Notes: generated from the sequence alone by a model not told the origin. A stretch of DNA of 64,000 nucleotides from Haloplanus rubicundus (GCF_003342675.1 NZ_CP031148.1:1860001-1924000), one strand, 5' to 3'. Shown: positions 25,799 through 34,888, counted from the stretch's first letter. Program-made: numbers and translations.

Positions 25799-26695
25799 TC
25801 ACTCCGGGTAGGGCTCCGCGTAGCCGCTCGTGTCGTAGTCGTTCTCGCGGAACGAACCGGGTTCGCGGGCGATCCGAACCGATCCGGATGCGTCTATCGT
25901 CGTCCAGACTTCGCCCTCGCCGAGCGGCCCGTCGTCGCTCCCGAGATACCCCCGTAAGGCGGCGTAACCGTCGCTGAAGCCGGGATAGCCCGTCTGCCGC
26001 CAGCTCTGCACGGCCGTGGAATCGTTCGGATGCACGCGGTCGCTCGGCCGCTGCGTGAACTCGTCGTAGCCCTGCCACTCGCTGTAGTAGATCATCTCGG
26101 TGAACCCGACGACGAGTTGGCCGACGAGTCCGCCGTCGAACTCGAACAGTTCGTCCTCGAACTGGTTGAGTTCGAGTTCGAGTTCGTCGAGCAGGCCGAT
26201 GGCGCGGAGGCGGTCCCGTCGGGACAGTTTCGAGAACGGGCCGGCCGCTCTCCGAACCGTCCGGGGCGACGCCTCGCCCGGAGCCAGTAACGAGACGGGG
26301 CGGTCGTCGTCCAGTTCCCCCGTGTTCGCTTCCCGGTCGACGAGCCGCAGCGCCGCGAGGTCGAGGATTTGGGCGATGGGGTCGGCGAGCGGAATGTTCC
26401 CCCGCGGGCCGACGTACGGCAACCCGAGTTGGAACCCGTCGTCGACGTACGTGACGGCGAACTCCTCGAGACCGACCGCCAGCCCGCCGGGGACGTGTTC
26501 GGGACCGAGTTCGGGGTCGAGTTCCGGCGTCTCCGGCACCACCGCGTCGACGATTGCCCGAAAGGTGACGACGGTGTGGAGTTCCACGTCCTCGGTGTCC
26601 GAGACGACGTCGGCGAGGAGTTCCAGGGCCGACGCGGCCCCCCGCAGGACGGCGTCGATCCACCGACGAAGCCGACGCAGTTGTTCGTTGGGCAT
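25799..26695 (-). CDS. Gluconate 2-dehydrogenase subunit 3-like protein
   Basis: The product has 298 residues. The segment VVTFRAIVDAVVPETPELDP is typical of subunit-3 proteins of GMC dehydrogenase complexes, and GLVGQLVVGFTEMIYYSEWQGYDE is the helical C-terminal part. Bacterial subunit 3 usually carries a Tat signal that exports the complex. None is seen here, so the complex would be cytosolic. It ends 3 bases before the GMC start. Confidence 0.72.
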   Translation of the reverse strand: MPNEQLRRLRRWIDAVLRGAASALELLADVVSDTEDVELHTVVTFRAIVDAVVPETPELDPELGPEHVPGGLAVGLEEFAVTYVDDGFQLGLPYVGPRGNIPLADPIAQILDLAALRLVDREANTGELDDDRPVSLLAPGEASPRTVRRAAGPFSKLSRRDRLRAIGLLDELELELNQFEDELFEFDGGLVGQLVVGFTEMIYYSEWQGYDEFTQRPSDRVHPNDSTAVQSWRQTGYPGFSDGYAALRGYLGSDDGPLGEGEVWTTIDASGSVRIAREPGSFRENDYDTSGYAEPYPE

Positions 26696-26713
26696 GCTCC
26701 CCTATTCGTCAGC

Positions 26714-26729
26714 GAGATAATAATATTGT
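26714..26729 (-). promoter_or_regulatory. TATA element of the GMC operon
   Basis: The patch ataataatattg lies 22-33 bases before the ATG at 26695 on the minus strand, in a GC-rich setting. The spacing fits a leaderless transcript that starts at the subunit-3 gene. Confidence 0.6.
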
Positions 26730-26736
26730 CGCGGGA

Positions 26737-26988
26737 TCACTCCTCGTCTCGAGACGGCGTCGCCTCGGTCGCTCGGTCGAAGCCGAGAAACAGCAACACG
26801 CCGCCGGCCACGCCGGTCGCGACGAAATCGAGCGTCCAGTGCCACGGATACGGAGCGGGTGGTTCCCGAACGCTGTCGGGCAGGTCTTCGAGCGCGGGGA
26901 TGTACCAGAACAGATACGCGACGAGGTAGAAGCCGCCGATGATCATCCACAGCCACTCGACGCGTCTGAGCCACTCTCGAAGGGACAT
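26737..26988 (-). CDS. Small two-helix membrane protein
   Basis: The product has 83 residues with two predicted membrane helices (about 12-31, EWLWMIIGGFYLVAYLFWYI, and 51-70, DFVATGVAGGVLLFLGF). A Pro-rich loop lies between them and the tail is charged. No family was recognised. It precedes the GMC operon on the same strand but has a likely promoter between, so functional linkage is open. Confidence 0.6.
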   Translation of the reverse strand: MSLREWLRRVEWLWMIIGGFYLVAYLFWYIPALEDLPDSVREPPAPYPWHWTLDFVATGVAGGVLLFLGFDRATEATPSRDEE

Positions 26989-27031
26989 ATCCGGAGATAC
27001 GTTCGCCCCCGTGCTAAGCCTATCTCCCGCT

Positions 27032-27676
27032 CTACGGTTCGGAGTGCGGTCGGTCGGCGTCGGATCGCCTCCGCCACGCGAGGTATCCGCCGATCAGCAG
27101 GAGGAGTCCGAGGACGGCCGGCCGTCGCCACCGCCTGCGGGTCGACCGTGACTCGCGTTGCGCCCCCCACGAGAGCGACCGGGCGGCCACGTACTCGTCG
27201 ACGGTGTCGTCCTCGACGATGTCGAAGGTGGCCGCGCCGAGAAACCCGAACGGGTCGAGCAGCGACCGCATCACGTCGACGAACCGTTCCGCGTCCTCGA
27301 CGGTGGCCCACTCGTACAGTTCGAGGAACTCGCCCTCTCGCCGACCGGCCAACCAGAGTTTGCGCCGAAAGCCGGGCATCCCGGCGAAAAACGGGGTGGC
27401 GACGTTCGCGGCCGGATCGAAGAGCACGCTCCGAATCGTCGCGCCCGTCTCCCTGTCGGCACTCTCCAGTCCGAAGACGAGGACGACGCCGTCGTCACGG
27501 TCGGCCTCGACGGCCGGCCGGAGCGCCGTTTCACGGTAACAGACGAAGCGGTCGCCCTCCGACAGTTCGAGGACGTCGCCGAGACGGCCCCGCGGGAACT
27601 CGATCCGGCCCCGGAGGAGGTAGCCGACGGATCGAACGAGCGCCTGCAGGAACACGAGTGCGGTTTTGGGGGTCAT
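27032..27676 (-). CDS. Conserved-looking protein with C-terminal membrane anchor, function unknown
   Basis: The product has 214 residues. An N-terminal amphipathic helix and a globular alpha-beta part (VVLVFGLESADRETGATIRS, YEWATVEDAERFVDVMRSLL) precede a single helix near the C-terminus (RPAVLGLLLLIGGYLAW). The globular part has a ferredoxin-like barrel feel, but no family is claimed. It is followed closely by the two-helix protein gene on the same strand. Confidence 0.55.
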   Translation of the reverse strand: MTPKTALVFLQALVRSVGYLLRGRIEFPRGRLGDVLELSEGDRFVCYRETALRPAVEADRDDGVVLVFGLESADRETGATIRSVLFDPAANVATPFFAGMPGFRRKLWLAGRREGEFLELYEWATVEDAERFVDVMRSLLDPFGFLGAATFDIVEDDTVDEYVAARSLSWGAQRESRSTRRRWRRPAVLGLLLLIGGYLAWRRRSDADRPHSEP

Positions 27677-27912
27677 GTAGTACTCCGACGGGGCACCGTC
27701 CCTGTAGCCACGGACGGCACCCGTATCACTACCTATTGGACAGGGATCATCTTAGGTGCTCGTCCCGCCCACGGTCAGTCCGCCGGATTCCCCGTCGGTC
27801 GTGGTGGGGGCGACTCCGGACGCCACACGCCGTGTCGACACGGCTCCGATCCCCGCTCCGTCGGTCGGTTGAGACGGAACGGTAATCCCCTTCCATCCCG
27901 TACCTCCCACGG

Positions 27913-29484
27913 ATGCCCTCCCTCGACGAACTCCTCGTCGTCCTTCGGGACCGGTTGCGCCGACTGTACGAACGCGACCCACGGGCGGCGGTCGGCCTGG
28001 TCGCCGTCGTGGCGGCGGTCGGTCTCGCGCTCGCGTGGTACTTCCGCCCGTGGCTTCATTCGGCGGTCTACGGGATTTACACGACGCCGATCCTCCCGCT
28101 CGCCGCCGTTCTCGGCCTCGGCCTCGGTCTTCTCGCCAGACGGCGTCTCGGCACCTTCGTCGGCGGCCGAGTCGGACTCGCCGTCTTCTTCGCCCTCCTC
28201 GTCACCGGGTCGAGCGTCGCCGGGTTGCTGGCCGGGGAGGACCTCGGCAAGGCGACGATGGAGCAGGCGGGCACCGCCGAGGAACTGCGCGAGACCGACC
28301 CGGCGAAACCGCGCGTGGTGACGAAAGCCGTCGCGTCACGCTACGCCTCGAACACGCTCAATTTCCCGCAGTATCGGATCGCGGGGGGCGACATCACCGT
28401 CCGGAACGGCACCCCCTACTGGTCGTACGCGCTCGCTCCCGACGGCGCGTTCAACTACTACACCAAGCGCCAGCACGGGACGGTGCTGGTCGACATGACG
28501 CGACAGAACGCCGACGTCGACACCGTCGTCGGCGACCTGGAGAAAGGCGTCGGTCCGGCCTTCTACAACAACTACCGGTTCGCGACCCTCAAGCGGGCGA
28601 ACTACCTGGTCGAGTACGACGATCCGTTCATGGTCGTCCACGAGGGCGACCAGTACATCGCCGTCCCCTACACGAAACCGGAGTTCCACTGGCTTCCCCT
28701 ACCCTACACGACGCCGGAGTGGGGTGGGGTGGTGTTGATCGACGGGCAGGGTACCATCGAGGATCTCTCGCCCGCCGAGGCCCGCGCCCACCCCGTCCTG
28801 CAGGAACAGAAGCTCTACCCCTTCGAACTGACCCGGGAGCGGATCGCGGCGACGAAGTACCGCAAGGGCATCGTCAACACGTTCACCGCCCACGAGGACG
28901 AAATCGAGGTCGCGCCGGTGCCCGGCGAGGGCAACGACCAGCCGTTCCTCGTGTTCACCGAGGCCGGGCCGGAGTACGTCGTCGCCGTCGAACCCTACGG
29001 CGAGGCCCAGGGACTGAAGGAGGTGTGGACGGTCGACGCCCGCACCGGCGAGTACGAAATCTACACGCCGACCGAGTCGCTGTTCGGCGCGCGCAAGGCG
29101 ACCGACTACGTCAGACAGGCCGCGCGCACGACGGACTGGAACCGCTTCCGGCCGTCCGAACCCATCCCCGTCGTCATCGACGGCGAACTCTACTGGGAAG
29201 TCAGGGTCGTCCCGAGCGACAGTAGCGGCATCGCGTACACCGCCTTCGTGAACGCGCGCACGACCGACGTCCACGAAGTCGGTACGACCGCCGAAGTGCG
29301 GGCGTTCCTCGAAGGCACGCCGGTCGAGGCGTCGCCCGACGAGGGTGAGACGGCGGGCCGGACGCCGACCATCGTCGTCGAACGCGTCGCCCCCAACGGG
29401 ACCGTGATCGAGACGCTCGAAATCTACGGCAACGAGACCGTTCGCGTGGTGAGCGGGACGACCAACGCGACGGCGAGCGACTGA
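27913..29484 (+). CDS. Large membrane-anchored protein with extracellular domain, function unknown
   Basis: The product has 523 residues. Three N-terminal membrane helices lie at about 23-43, 55-76 and 83-108. A long exposed domain of about 400 residues follows, rich in Tyr and beta strands (YNNYRFATLKRANYLVEYDD, YIAVPYTKPEFHWLPLPYTT). It ends NGTVIETLEIYGNETVRVVS. No catalytic motif was recognised. It stands alone on plus, opposite to the neighbouring minus-strand genes. Confidence 0.6.
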   Translation: MPSLDELLVVLRDRLRRLYERDPRAAVGLVAVVAAVGLALAWYFRPWLHSAVYGIYTTPILPLAAVLGLGLGLLARRRLGTFVGGRVGLAVFFALLVTGSSVAGLLAGEDLGKATMEQAGTAEELRETDPAKPRVVTKAVASRYASNTLNFPQYRIAGGDITVRNGTPYWSYALAPDGAFNYYTKRQHGTVLVDMTRQNADVDTVVGDLEKGVGPAFYNNYRFATLKRANYLVEYDDPFMVVHEGDQYIAVPYTKPEFHWLPLPYTTPEWGGVVLIDGQGTIEDLSPAEARAHPVLQEQKLYPFELTRERIAATKYRKGIVNTFTAHEDEIEVAPVPGEGNDQPFLVFTEAGPEYVVAVEPYGEAQGLKEVWTVDARTGEYEIYTPTESLFGARKATDYVRQAARTTDWNRFRPSEPIPVVIDGELYWEVRVVPSDSSGIAYTAFVNARTTDVHEVGTTAEVRAFLEGTPVEASPDEGETAGRTPTIVVERVAPNGTVIETLEIYGNETVRVVSGTTNATASD

Positions 29485-29534
29485 CCGCAGTCCCGCACCT
29501 ATTTGTCGGTCGGCGAAGAGTATCGACTGCCCTC

Positions 29535-30314
29535 ATGTCACTCGACATCCCCGCCGCGTTAGAGAACGGACTCTCCCGCATTCCGACGCGCGTCGCCGCC
29601 ATCCTGTTCGTGGCGTATCTCGCCGTCGGCGCGGTATCGACCGTCGCCGCGCAGACGCTCAGCCTCGCCGTCGTCGACGCGCTCCAGACGGCGGTGCCCG
29701 CCGACGCCACCGCTCCGACGACGCCCGGGATGGGCGGCGGTGCGCTCGCGCTCGACGTGGGGCTGCCCGTCGCCGCCGCCCTCTTTCTGGTACAGGTCGT
29801 CCTCGCACAGGTCGTCGGCGTCGTCGGGATTCGGACGTTCGTCAGCGACGCCCGGTCGTCGTTCCCGTCGGGGCTGACCAGCCACCTGACGTGGGTGGTG
29901 CTGAACGCCCTCGTCGCCGGCTTCGTGGTCAACGTGTTGATCGGTCTCGGCACCATCCTGCTCGTCATCCCGGGCATCTACCTCGCCGTAGCGCTCTATT
30001 TCGTCCAGTTCGAGGTGATAATCGAGGACAAAAACGCCATCGAGGCCCTGCGCACCGGGTGGGAGCTGACGAAGGGGGAACGGCTCGGCGTCTTCCTGCT
30101 TCTCCTGGTCATCTTCGCGCTCGGCCTGGCGAGTGCCGTCCCCAGCGTCGCCCTCGGGTTCGTCGGCGCGCCGACCCTCGTCGTCGTCGCCGTGAGCGTC
30201 CTCGTCGGCGCGGTGGCGGGCCTCCTCTCCGTCGCCATCGGCGCCCGCGCGTACGTGCAGTTGAAGCCCGACGGCTGGTCGCCGTCGCTCGGCGCCCCCT
30301 CGCCGTTCGCGTGA
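29535..30314 (+). CDS. Polytopic membrane protein (DUF7847-like)
   Basis: The product has 259 residues and about six hydrophobic helices. The conserved-looking segment LGTILLVIPGIYLAVALYFV is followed by NAIEALRTGWELTKGERLGV. This resembles the membrane domain found with glycerophosphodiester phosphodiesterases and the haloarchaeal DUF7847 group. Its role is unknown. It lies 50 bases after the preceding gene on the same strand. Confidence 0.62.
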   Translation: MSLDIPAALENGLSRIPTRVAAILFVAYLAVGAVSTVAAQTLSLAVVDALQTAVPADATAPTTPGMGGGALALDVGLPVAAALFLVQVVLAQVVGVVGIRTFVSDARSSFPSGLTSHLTWVVLNALVAGFVVNVLIGLGTILLVIPGIYLAVALYFVQFEVIIEDKNAIEALRTGWELTKGERLGVFLLLLVIFALGLASAVPSVALGFVGAPTLVVVAVSVLVGAVAGLLSVAIGARAYVQLKPDGWSPSLGAPSPFA

Positions 30315-30359
30315 GCGGCCAAGCGCGACGTTTTTGACCCCCGACTCACCACTACCGGT

Positions 30360-31109
30360 GTGCGCATCGAGAACAGCTTCATCCCCATTCGCGGCGTGGG
30401 CGAGGCGACCGAACGCCGCCTCTGGGAGGCCGGCATCACCCACTGGGACACGTTCGACGGCTCCGTCGTCGGGCCGACCACCGCCGACCGGATTCACGAG
30501 TTCGTCGACGTAGCTACCGACCACCTCAGCCGGGGGAATGCCCGCTTCTTCGACGACGCCTTCCCCTCCGGGGCGCGCTGGCGCCTCTACGAGAACTTCC
30601 GCGACGACGCGCTCTTTTTCGACATCGAGACGACCGGTCTCGACGCCGCGCGCAACGACGTGACGACGGTGAGCGTCCACCGCGACGGCGACACCGACAC
30701 CCTCGTCCGTGGCGACAACCTCACCGCCGACGCCCTCCGCGAACGGTTCGCGGACGCGCCGCTGATCGTCTCGTTCAACGGCGCGCGCTTCGACGTGCCC
30801 TTCCTCGAGGACTCGTTCCCTCTCTCCATCGACGCCCCGCATCTCGACCTGATGTACCCCTGTCGCCGCCTCGACCTGACCGGCGGCCTCAAACGCATCG
30901 AACGGGACGTAGGGATCGACCGGGACCGGCCGGACCTCTCGGGGAAGGACGCCGTGCGCCTCTGGCGCGAGTACGAACGCGGCGACGACGCCGCCCTCGA
31001 TACGCTCGTCTCGTACAACCGCGAGGACACGCGGAACCTCGAACGGCTCGCGGACCTAGTCACGAACCGCCTCCACGACACCTGTTGCCCCGAAGACACG
31101 ACGTTTTAG
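30360..31109 (+). CDS. RNase H-fold 3'-5' exonuclease (YprB-like)
   Basis: The product has 249 residues. The N-terminus (FIPIRGVGEATERRLWEAG) looks like a helix-hairpin-helix unit. The DEDD exonuclease fold has Asp/Glu in FFDIETTGLD, Asp in FNGARFDVPFL and a last Asp in YNREDTRNLERL. It probably trims nucleic acid in the cytosol. The GTG at 30360 was chosen as the first start. Its stop codon lies inside a palindromic operator. Confidence 0.8.
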   Translation: MRIENSFIPIRGVGEATERRLWEAGITHWDTFDGSVVGPTTADRIHEFVDVATDHLSRGNARFFDDAFPSGARWRLYENFRDDALFFDIETTGLDAARNDVTTVSVHRDGDTDTLVRGDNLTADALRERFADAPLIVSFNGARFDVPFLEDSFPLSIDAPHLDLMYPCRRLDLTGGLKRIERDVGIDRDRPDLSGKDAVRLWREYERGDDAALDTLVSYNREDTRNLERLADLVTNRLHDTCCPEDTTF

Positions 31110-31121
31110 GTAAACCTAAAA
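31104..31121. promoter_or_regulatory. Palindromic iron-box-like operator
   Basis: TTTTAGGTAAACCTAAAA is a perfect 8-base palindrome with a 2-base centre. Its TTAGG/CCTAA halves resemble binding sites of DtxR-family metal repressors (SirR/Idr) in haloarchaea. It ends 30 bases before the glycosyltransferase ATG, where a TATA element is expected. Binding would therefore block transcription of that gene. Confidence 0.65.
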
Positions 31122-31151
31122 GCTCAAGTGGGGCGACTCACAGGTAGGGAT

Positions 31152-31880
31152 ATGAGCGAGTACACCTTCGCCGACGTGGCCGTGGTCATGGGCACGTACA
31201 ACGAGGAAGAGGCCATCGGAAGCGTTCTCGCGGACATCGACCGGGTGACCGACGGGCAGGCCGAGGTGGTCTGTGTGGACGGGTCGAGCGACCGCACCCC
31301 CGAGATAGCGCGCGGGATGGGTGCCCGCGTGATCGAACAGGAGCCACAGGGCTACGGCGTCGCCGTCCGCGAGGCGGTGCTCACGCCGGACCGGCCGGTG
31401 GTCGTCACCACCGACTGCGACGACACCTACCCGATGGAGCGCCTGCCCGACTTCCTCGAACTCGTCAACGAGGGCTACGACGTGGTGAGCGGCGACCGCA
31501 TCTCGCCCGGTCCGGAGACGATGCCCGCGCTCAACCGACTGGGAAATCGTGCGTTCGCGGCGCTCGCCAGTCTCCTCCTCGGCCGTCGGCTCCACGACGT
31601 GACGACGGGGATGCGCGCCTACCGGCGTGATCTGCTCCACCGCATCGAGTGGACCGAGAACACGGGGCTCTCCGCGGAACTCCTGATGCGCCCCGTCGCC
31701 CGCAACCACCGGGTGACGGAGGTGCCCATCGACTACGACGAACGCGCGGGCGAGACGAAACTCGATCCCTTCCGGGGCGGCGCCGCCATCGCGAAGTCCA
31801 TCTTCCGGGTCGGCATCGAGGAGCGGTTCGGGACGTCGCTGGATGCGGTGACGACGACGGACACGGTCGAACGGACGTAA
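31152..31880 (+). CDS. Family 2 glycosyltransferase (dolichol-phosphate type)
   Basis: The product has 242 residues. The GT-A fold has VVMGTYNEEEAIG, nucleotide site VVCVDGSSDRTPEIA, and the metal-binding acidic motif in TTDCDDTYPMERL. GRRLHDVTTGMRAYRRD is the usual DxTxGxRxxR segment. It lacks C-terminal membrane helices, so it is a soluble or peripheral enzyme that likely makes a polyprenyl-phosphate sugar. The ATG at 31152 gives MSEYTFADVAVV. An iron-box-like operator sits just upstream. Confidence 0.85.
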   Translation: MSEYTFADVAVVMGTYNEEEAIGSVLADIDRVTDGQAEVVCVDGSSDRTPEIARGMGARVIEQEPQGYGVAVREAVLTPDRPVVVTTDCDDTYPMERLPDFLELVNEGYDVVSGDRISPGPETMPALNRLGNRAFAALASLLLGRRLHDVTTGMRAYRRDLLHRIEWTENTGLSAELLMRPVARNHRVTEVPIDYDERAGETKLDPFRGGAAIAKSIFRVGIEERFGTSLDAVTTTDTVERT

Positions 31881-31904
31881 TCGCGGGCGCCGCCGAACGG
31901 GACC

Positions 31905-32102
31905 CTATCGCACGATATCGCCGATCCGCCGCGGCTCGCCACCCAGCGACGGATTCTTCTCGACCATCTGCAACACCTCGTGGTCGGTCACGTCGGGGTA
32001 GGATTTCCCGACCGCCTCCTCGATCAGTGCCTTCTCCAGTCTGAATTCGGTTCCCTCGTAGACGACGTCGACGCCGTTCTCGTCGAAGGAGAGCGCAGTC
32101 AT
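31905..32102 (-). CDS. Small conserved haloarchaeal protein (DUF5800-like)
   Basis: The product has 65 residues: MTALSFDENGVDVVYEGTEF, followed by a charged helix and a tail GEPRRIGDIVR. I recall a haloarchaeal family of this size and pattern (DUF5800), without assigned function. It is soluble and acidic. It converges with the glycosyltransferase gene. The 189-base gap to the next plus gene shows nothing else clear. Confidence 0.68.
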   Translation of the reverse strand: MTALSFDENGVDVVYEGTEFRLEKALIEEAVGKSYPDVTDHEVLQMVEKNPSLGGEPRRIGDIVR

Positions 32103-32291
32103 GGCCGGCCGTAGTCGTCGGCCGCAAAAAACCCTGCCGTCACGTCGGCGACGGCTTCGCCCTCCGTCCGACGTCGCTCCGATACCTCGCTGTCGTCGGA
32201 CTGTCCGACTCCCCGAGGAGCGTGGCTTCCCACCCCCCGTCAGCCCTGCGTCTGACGGCCGTTTTAATACGAGAAGCGTGAACACACGCGC

Positions 32292-33143
32292 GTGGCACTC
32301 GGGAGGGACCCGCTCGACGCGCTGGAGATTCCCGACGGGACGACCGTCGAGGAGCACGACCTCGTCACCGACGGCGACGTGATCGTCGGCGGACAGAGCA
32401 CCGTCGAGTTCGGCGTCCGCGGCCGCAACGTCGTCGCCGGCGAGCGCGTCCGCTTCGGCGGCGACATCGAGGCCGAGGGGGACTGCCGGCTCGACATGTG
32501 GTCGGACGTGGCCGGGAACGTCCTCGTCGGCGACGACGCCTACCTCGGCGAACGCGTCCACGTCGGCGGCCAGTTGATGGTCTCCGGCGATCTGGACATC
32601 GGCGACGACGTGGAGATCGAGGAGGGGTTCGAGGCCAACGGCTGGATCGTCATCCGGAATCCCGTCCCGACGCTCGTCTTCTACTTCATCGTCCTCTCGC
32701 AGCTCCTGCGGGTGGGCGAGACCGACGCCGCCGACGAAATCGCGGAGGCTCTCGGCGGCGACGCCCCCGACGATCCGCTGGTGATCCCCCGCGGCGGCGA
32801 CGTCTCCGACGACTCGTGGCAGGTGTCGACGCCCGCCACCGTCGGCGACGGCTGTCGCCTCCACGGCAACCTCCGCGCGAAATCCATCGACATGGGTGCC
32901 GACAACAACGTCTTCGGGAGCCTGCGCGCCCGCGGCGACATTTCGGTCGACTCGGGCACCCGCATCCACGGCGACGTGACCACCCGCGGCGGCACCGTCC
33001 AGTTGGCCGAGGACGTGCGCGTCCTCGGCGACGTCTCCTGTAACGACCTCGAACTCCACGAGGACGCGGTGGTCGACGGCTCGATCCGGTCGCGTGGCGA
33101 GATGCGGATCGTTCGGTCGGAGGCGAAACGGGAGATCGAGTAG
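32292..33143 (+). CDS. Bactofilin-like polymer-forming beta-helix protein
   Basis: The product has 283 residues of short strand-turn repeats typical of right-handed beta-helices (VFGSLRARGDISVDSGTRIH, GDVSCNDLELHEDAVVDGS). A hydrophobic insert with a possible membrane helix lies near residues 125-141 (TLVFYFIVLSQLL). Bactofilins polymerise into cytoskeletal sheets or filaments. The hydrophobic stretch in the middle splits two half-helices and is unusual. The GTG at 32292 was taken as the start. Confidence 0.75.
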   Translation: MALGRDPLDALEIPDGTTVEEHDLVTDGDVIVGGQSTVEFGVRGRNVVAGERVRFGGDIEAEGDCRLDMWSDVAGNVLVGDDAYLGERVHVGGQLMVSGDLDIGDDVEIEEGFEANGWIVIRNPVPTLVFYFIVLSQLLRVGETDAADEIAEALGGDAPDDPLVIPRGGDVSDDSWQVSTPATVGDGCRLHGNLRAKSIDMGADNNVFGSLRARGDISVDSGTRIHGDVTTRGGTVQLAEDVRVLGDVSCNDLELHEDAVVDGSIRSRGEMRIVRSEAKREIE

Positions 33144-33246
33144 CGCCTGCGGATCATCACACACCCGACCGAACGCGGCCTTCCATCCGGAAACGGTCGG
33201 TGCGTATGGCCTCTACCTTATCTCGTCTCCCGGACTACATATCGGC

Positions 33247-34236
33247 ATGACCGGGACAGGATCGTCGACATCGGCACTCGTAGCGGCCGCCGAGTCGGCA
33301 GGGGCTGACGCCATCGAGGCCTTCGGGATCGTGGGCAACGAAACGCGATTGGCGATTCTGCTGGCGCTCTGGGAGGCTTTCGATCCGTACACGGAGGACA
33401 ACGCGGTGTCGTTTTCCGAACTCCGTGCCCGCGTCGACGTGCGCGATCCGGGGCAGTTCAACTACCATCTCCGCAAACTCACCGGACGGTTCGTAAATAA
33501 GACAGACCGTGGCTACGAACTGCATCCGGCCGGTCTCCACCTCGTTCAGACCGTCATCGCGGGCACCGGTATAAAGAAGGCCGTGATCGATCCAATCGAG
33601 ATCGACGCTCCATGTCTCCGTTGCGACGCCCCAACTGCCATGAGTTACCAGGACGGGTGGCTCTACTACTTTTGTACGGAATGTGATGGGTTCGTCGGGG
33701 GACGTACGGGACAGCCCGAGGGCATCCTTTTCTCGCAGGCGCTCCCCCCGGCTGCCCTGTCGAACCGGACTCTGGAAGAAGTCTTCGTAGCGGGCGTGTC
33801 CCGTATGTTACAGGCGTTCGTCATGAAAATGGCCGGAATCTGTCCACGCTGCGCCGGGGTAGTCGGGTCGATGTTCGAGATTTGTGAGAACCACGATCCC
33901 CCGTCGGACGGGGTGTGCCCAACCTGCCGGAGGCAGTACGAGGTGGCCGTCAAATGGACCTGTAGCGTCTGCAAGTACCGGGGACAGGCACCGCCGTGTG
34001 TGGCCGCGATAATCCATCCGGCAGTCTGTGCCTTCTATCACGACCACGGCATCGATATCGGCTACACTATCGATAGCTTCGAGCGTAGCCAACAGCTCCT
34101 GTCCCTCATGGGGAAACACGAGCAAGAGCTCGTTTCGATTCACCCGGCACGTGTTCTCATCACGATCTGCTACGAGGGTGACGAACTGCGCTTGACTTTC
34201 GACGAGGCGATGAACGTCGTCGAGTCGAGCACGTGA
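33247..34236 (+). CDS. ArsR-type winged-helix regulator with zinc-ribbon C-terminus
   Basis: The product has 329 residues. The N-terminal wHTH (GIVGNETRLAILLALWEAF, VSFSELRARVDVRDPGQFNY) is followed by dimer-like helices. The C-terminal half has several CxxC pairs (CLRCDAP, CTECDG, CPRCAG, CPTCRRQY, CSVCKYRG), which are probable zinc ribbons. I recall haloarchaeal families DUF7347/DUF7351 with this layout. Local GC is lower than that of neighbours, hinting at a different history. Its target genes are unknown. Confidence 0.75.
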   Translation: MTGTGSSTSALVAAAESAGADAIEAFGIVGNETRLAILLALWEAFDPYTEDNAVSFSELRARVDVRDPGQFNYHLRKLTGRFVNKTDRGYELHPAGLHLVQTVIAGTGIKKAVIDPIEIDAPCLRCDAPTAMSYQDGWLYYFCTECDGFVGGRTGQPEGILFSQALPPAALSNRTLEEVFVAGVSRMLQAFVMKMAGICPRCAGVVGSMFEICENHDPPSDGVCPTCRRQYEVAVKWTCSVCKYRGQAPPCVAAIIHPAVCAFYHDHGIDIGYTIDSFERSQQLLSLMGKHEQELVSIHPARVLITICYEGDELRLTFDEAMNVVESST

Positions 34237-34255
34237 GAGGCATCGGTACTCGCCG

Positions 34256-34846
34256 TCACGTGTTCTGACGGCTGCAGTCCACCGGCCTGACCCACGTCGT
34301 CGCGGGCATTCCGGCGGGTACGCCGAGGAACGTCGCGTAGGCCACGGCGTCGTCCGTCGTGCTGGGGTTAGATGCGATGTGGACGTTTCCTTGCCCGGGG
34401 TCGACGAATGCCTCGCCCGTCGCGTAGGTGCGGACGACGCAGTCGCGCTCGTTGAATACCTCGATTTCGCCGTCTACGATGCTGACGATGACTGGCCCAG
34501 GGTGGGTGTGCCACCCTGACGTCCCCTCCGGTTGCCAGGTCACCTTGGCAACGATGACGCTCGACGCGTCGAGCGGAAGGTCGGAGACGACGGCACCGTC
34601 GTACCCCTCGTACTCCATCTGGAACCTCGCGCTCACTCTGTTGGGGAACGTCGCGTGTTTTGCGAGGACTTCGACGCCGTACCCGGCGGCGCTGTCGACT
34701 TCGTTCTCGGCTCTGCGTCCGTTACTACCCTCCAGATGTCTGGCGGCGACGGGGGCGCTCATTCCGAGTGCACCCACCGAGACGGCGCCGGCTTTCAACA
34801 CCGTTCGACGCGATACACCGTCGACTGGATCGATTTCGTTGGACAT
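34256..34846 (-). CDS. Tat-exported cupin protein
   Basis: The product has 196 residues. The twin-arginine signal SRRTVLKAGAVSVGALGMSA lies at about 12-31. A cupin domain carries metal-site motif GTSGWHTHPGPVIVSIVDGE and second motif GEAFVDPGQGNVHIASNPS. It is secreted or lipid-free extracellular and probably metal-binding, with unknown ligand. The ATG at 34846 (MSNEIDPVDG) fits the Tat layout. A second ATG 12 bases upstream is possible. Confidence 0.78.
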   Translation of the reverse strand: MSNEIDPVDGVSRRTVLKAGAVSVGALGMSAPVAARHLEGSNGRRAENEVDSAAGYGVEVLAKHATFPNRVSARFQMEYEGYDGAVVSDLPLDASSVIVAKVTWQPEGTSGWHTHPGPVIVSIVDGEIEVFNERDCVVRTYATGEAFVDPGQGNVHIASNPSTTDDAVAYATFLGVPAGMPATTWVRPVDCSRQNT

Positions 34847-34875
34847 GGTATTCCACACTCACCGACGTGCTATCA

Positions 34876-34888
34876 GCGTATATACCTA
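34876..34888 (-). promoter_or_regulatory. TATA element of the exported cupin gene
   Basis: The AT-rich stretch gtatatacct lies about 32-40 bases before the ATG at 34846, reading ggtatatac on the minus strand. It is the clearest TATA-like motif in the 280-base divergent gap to ychF. A second AT-rich run at 34894-34910 could serve an alternative start. Confidence 0.5.

Noticed and set aside
26700-27990. Plus-strand arginine-rich frames opposite the membrane-protein genes
   Set aside because: They show no coding pattern beyond GC-rich arginine codons.
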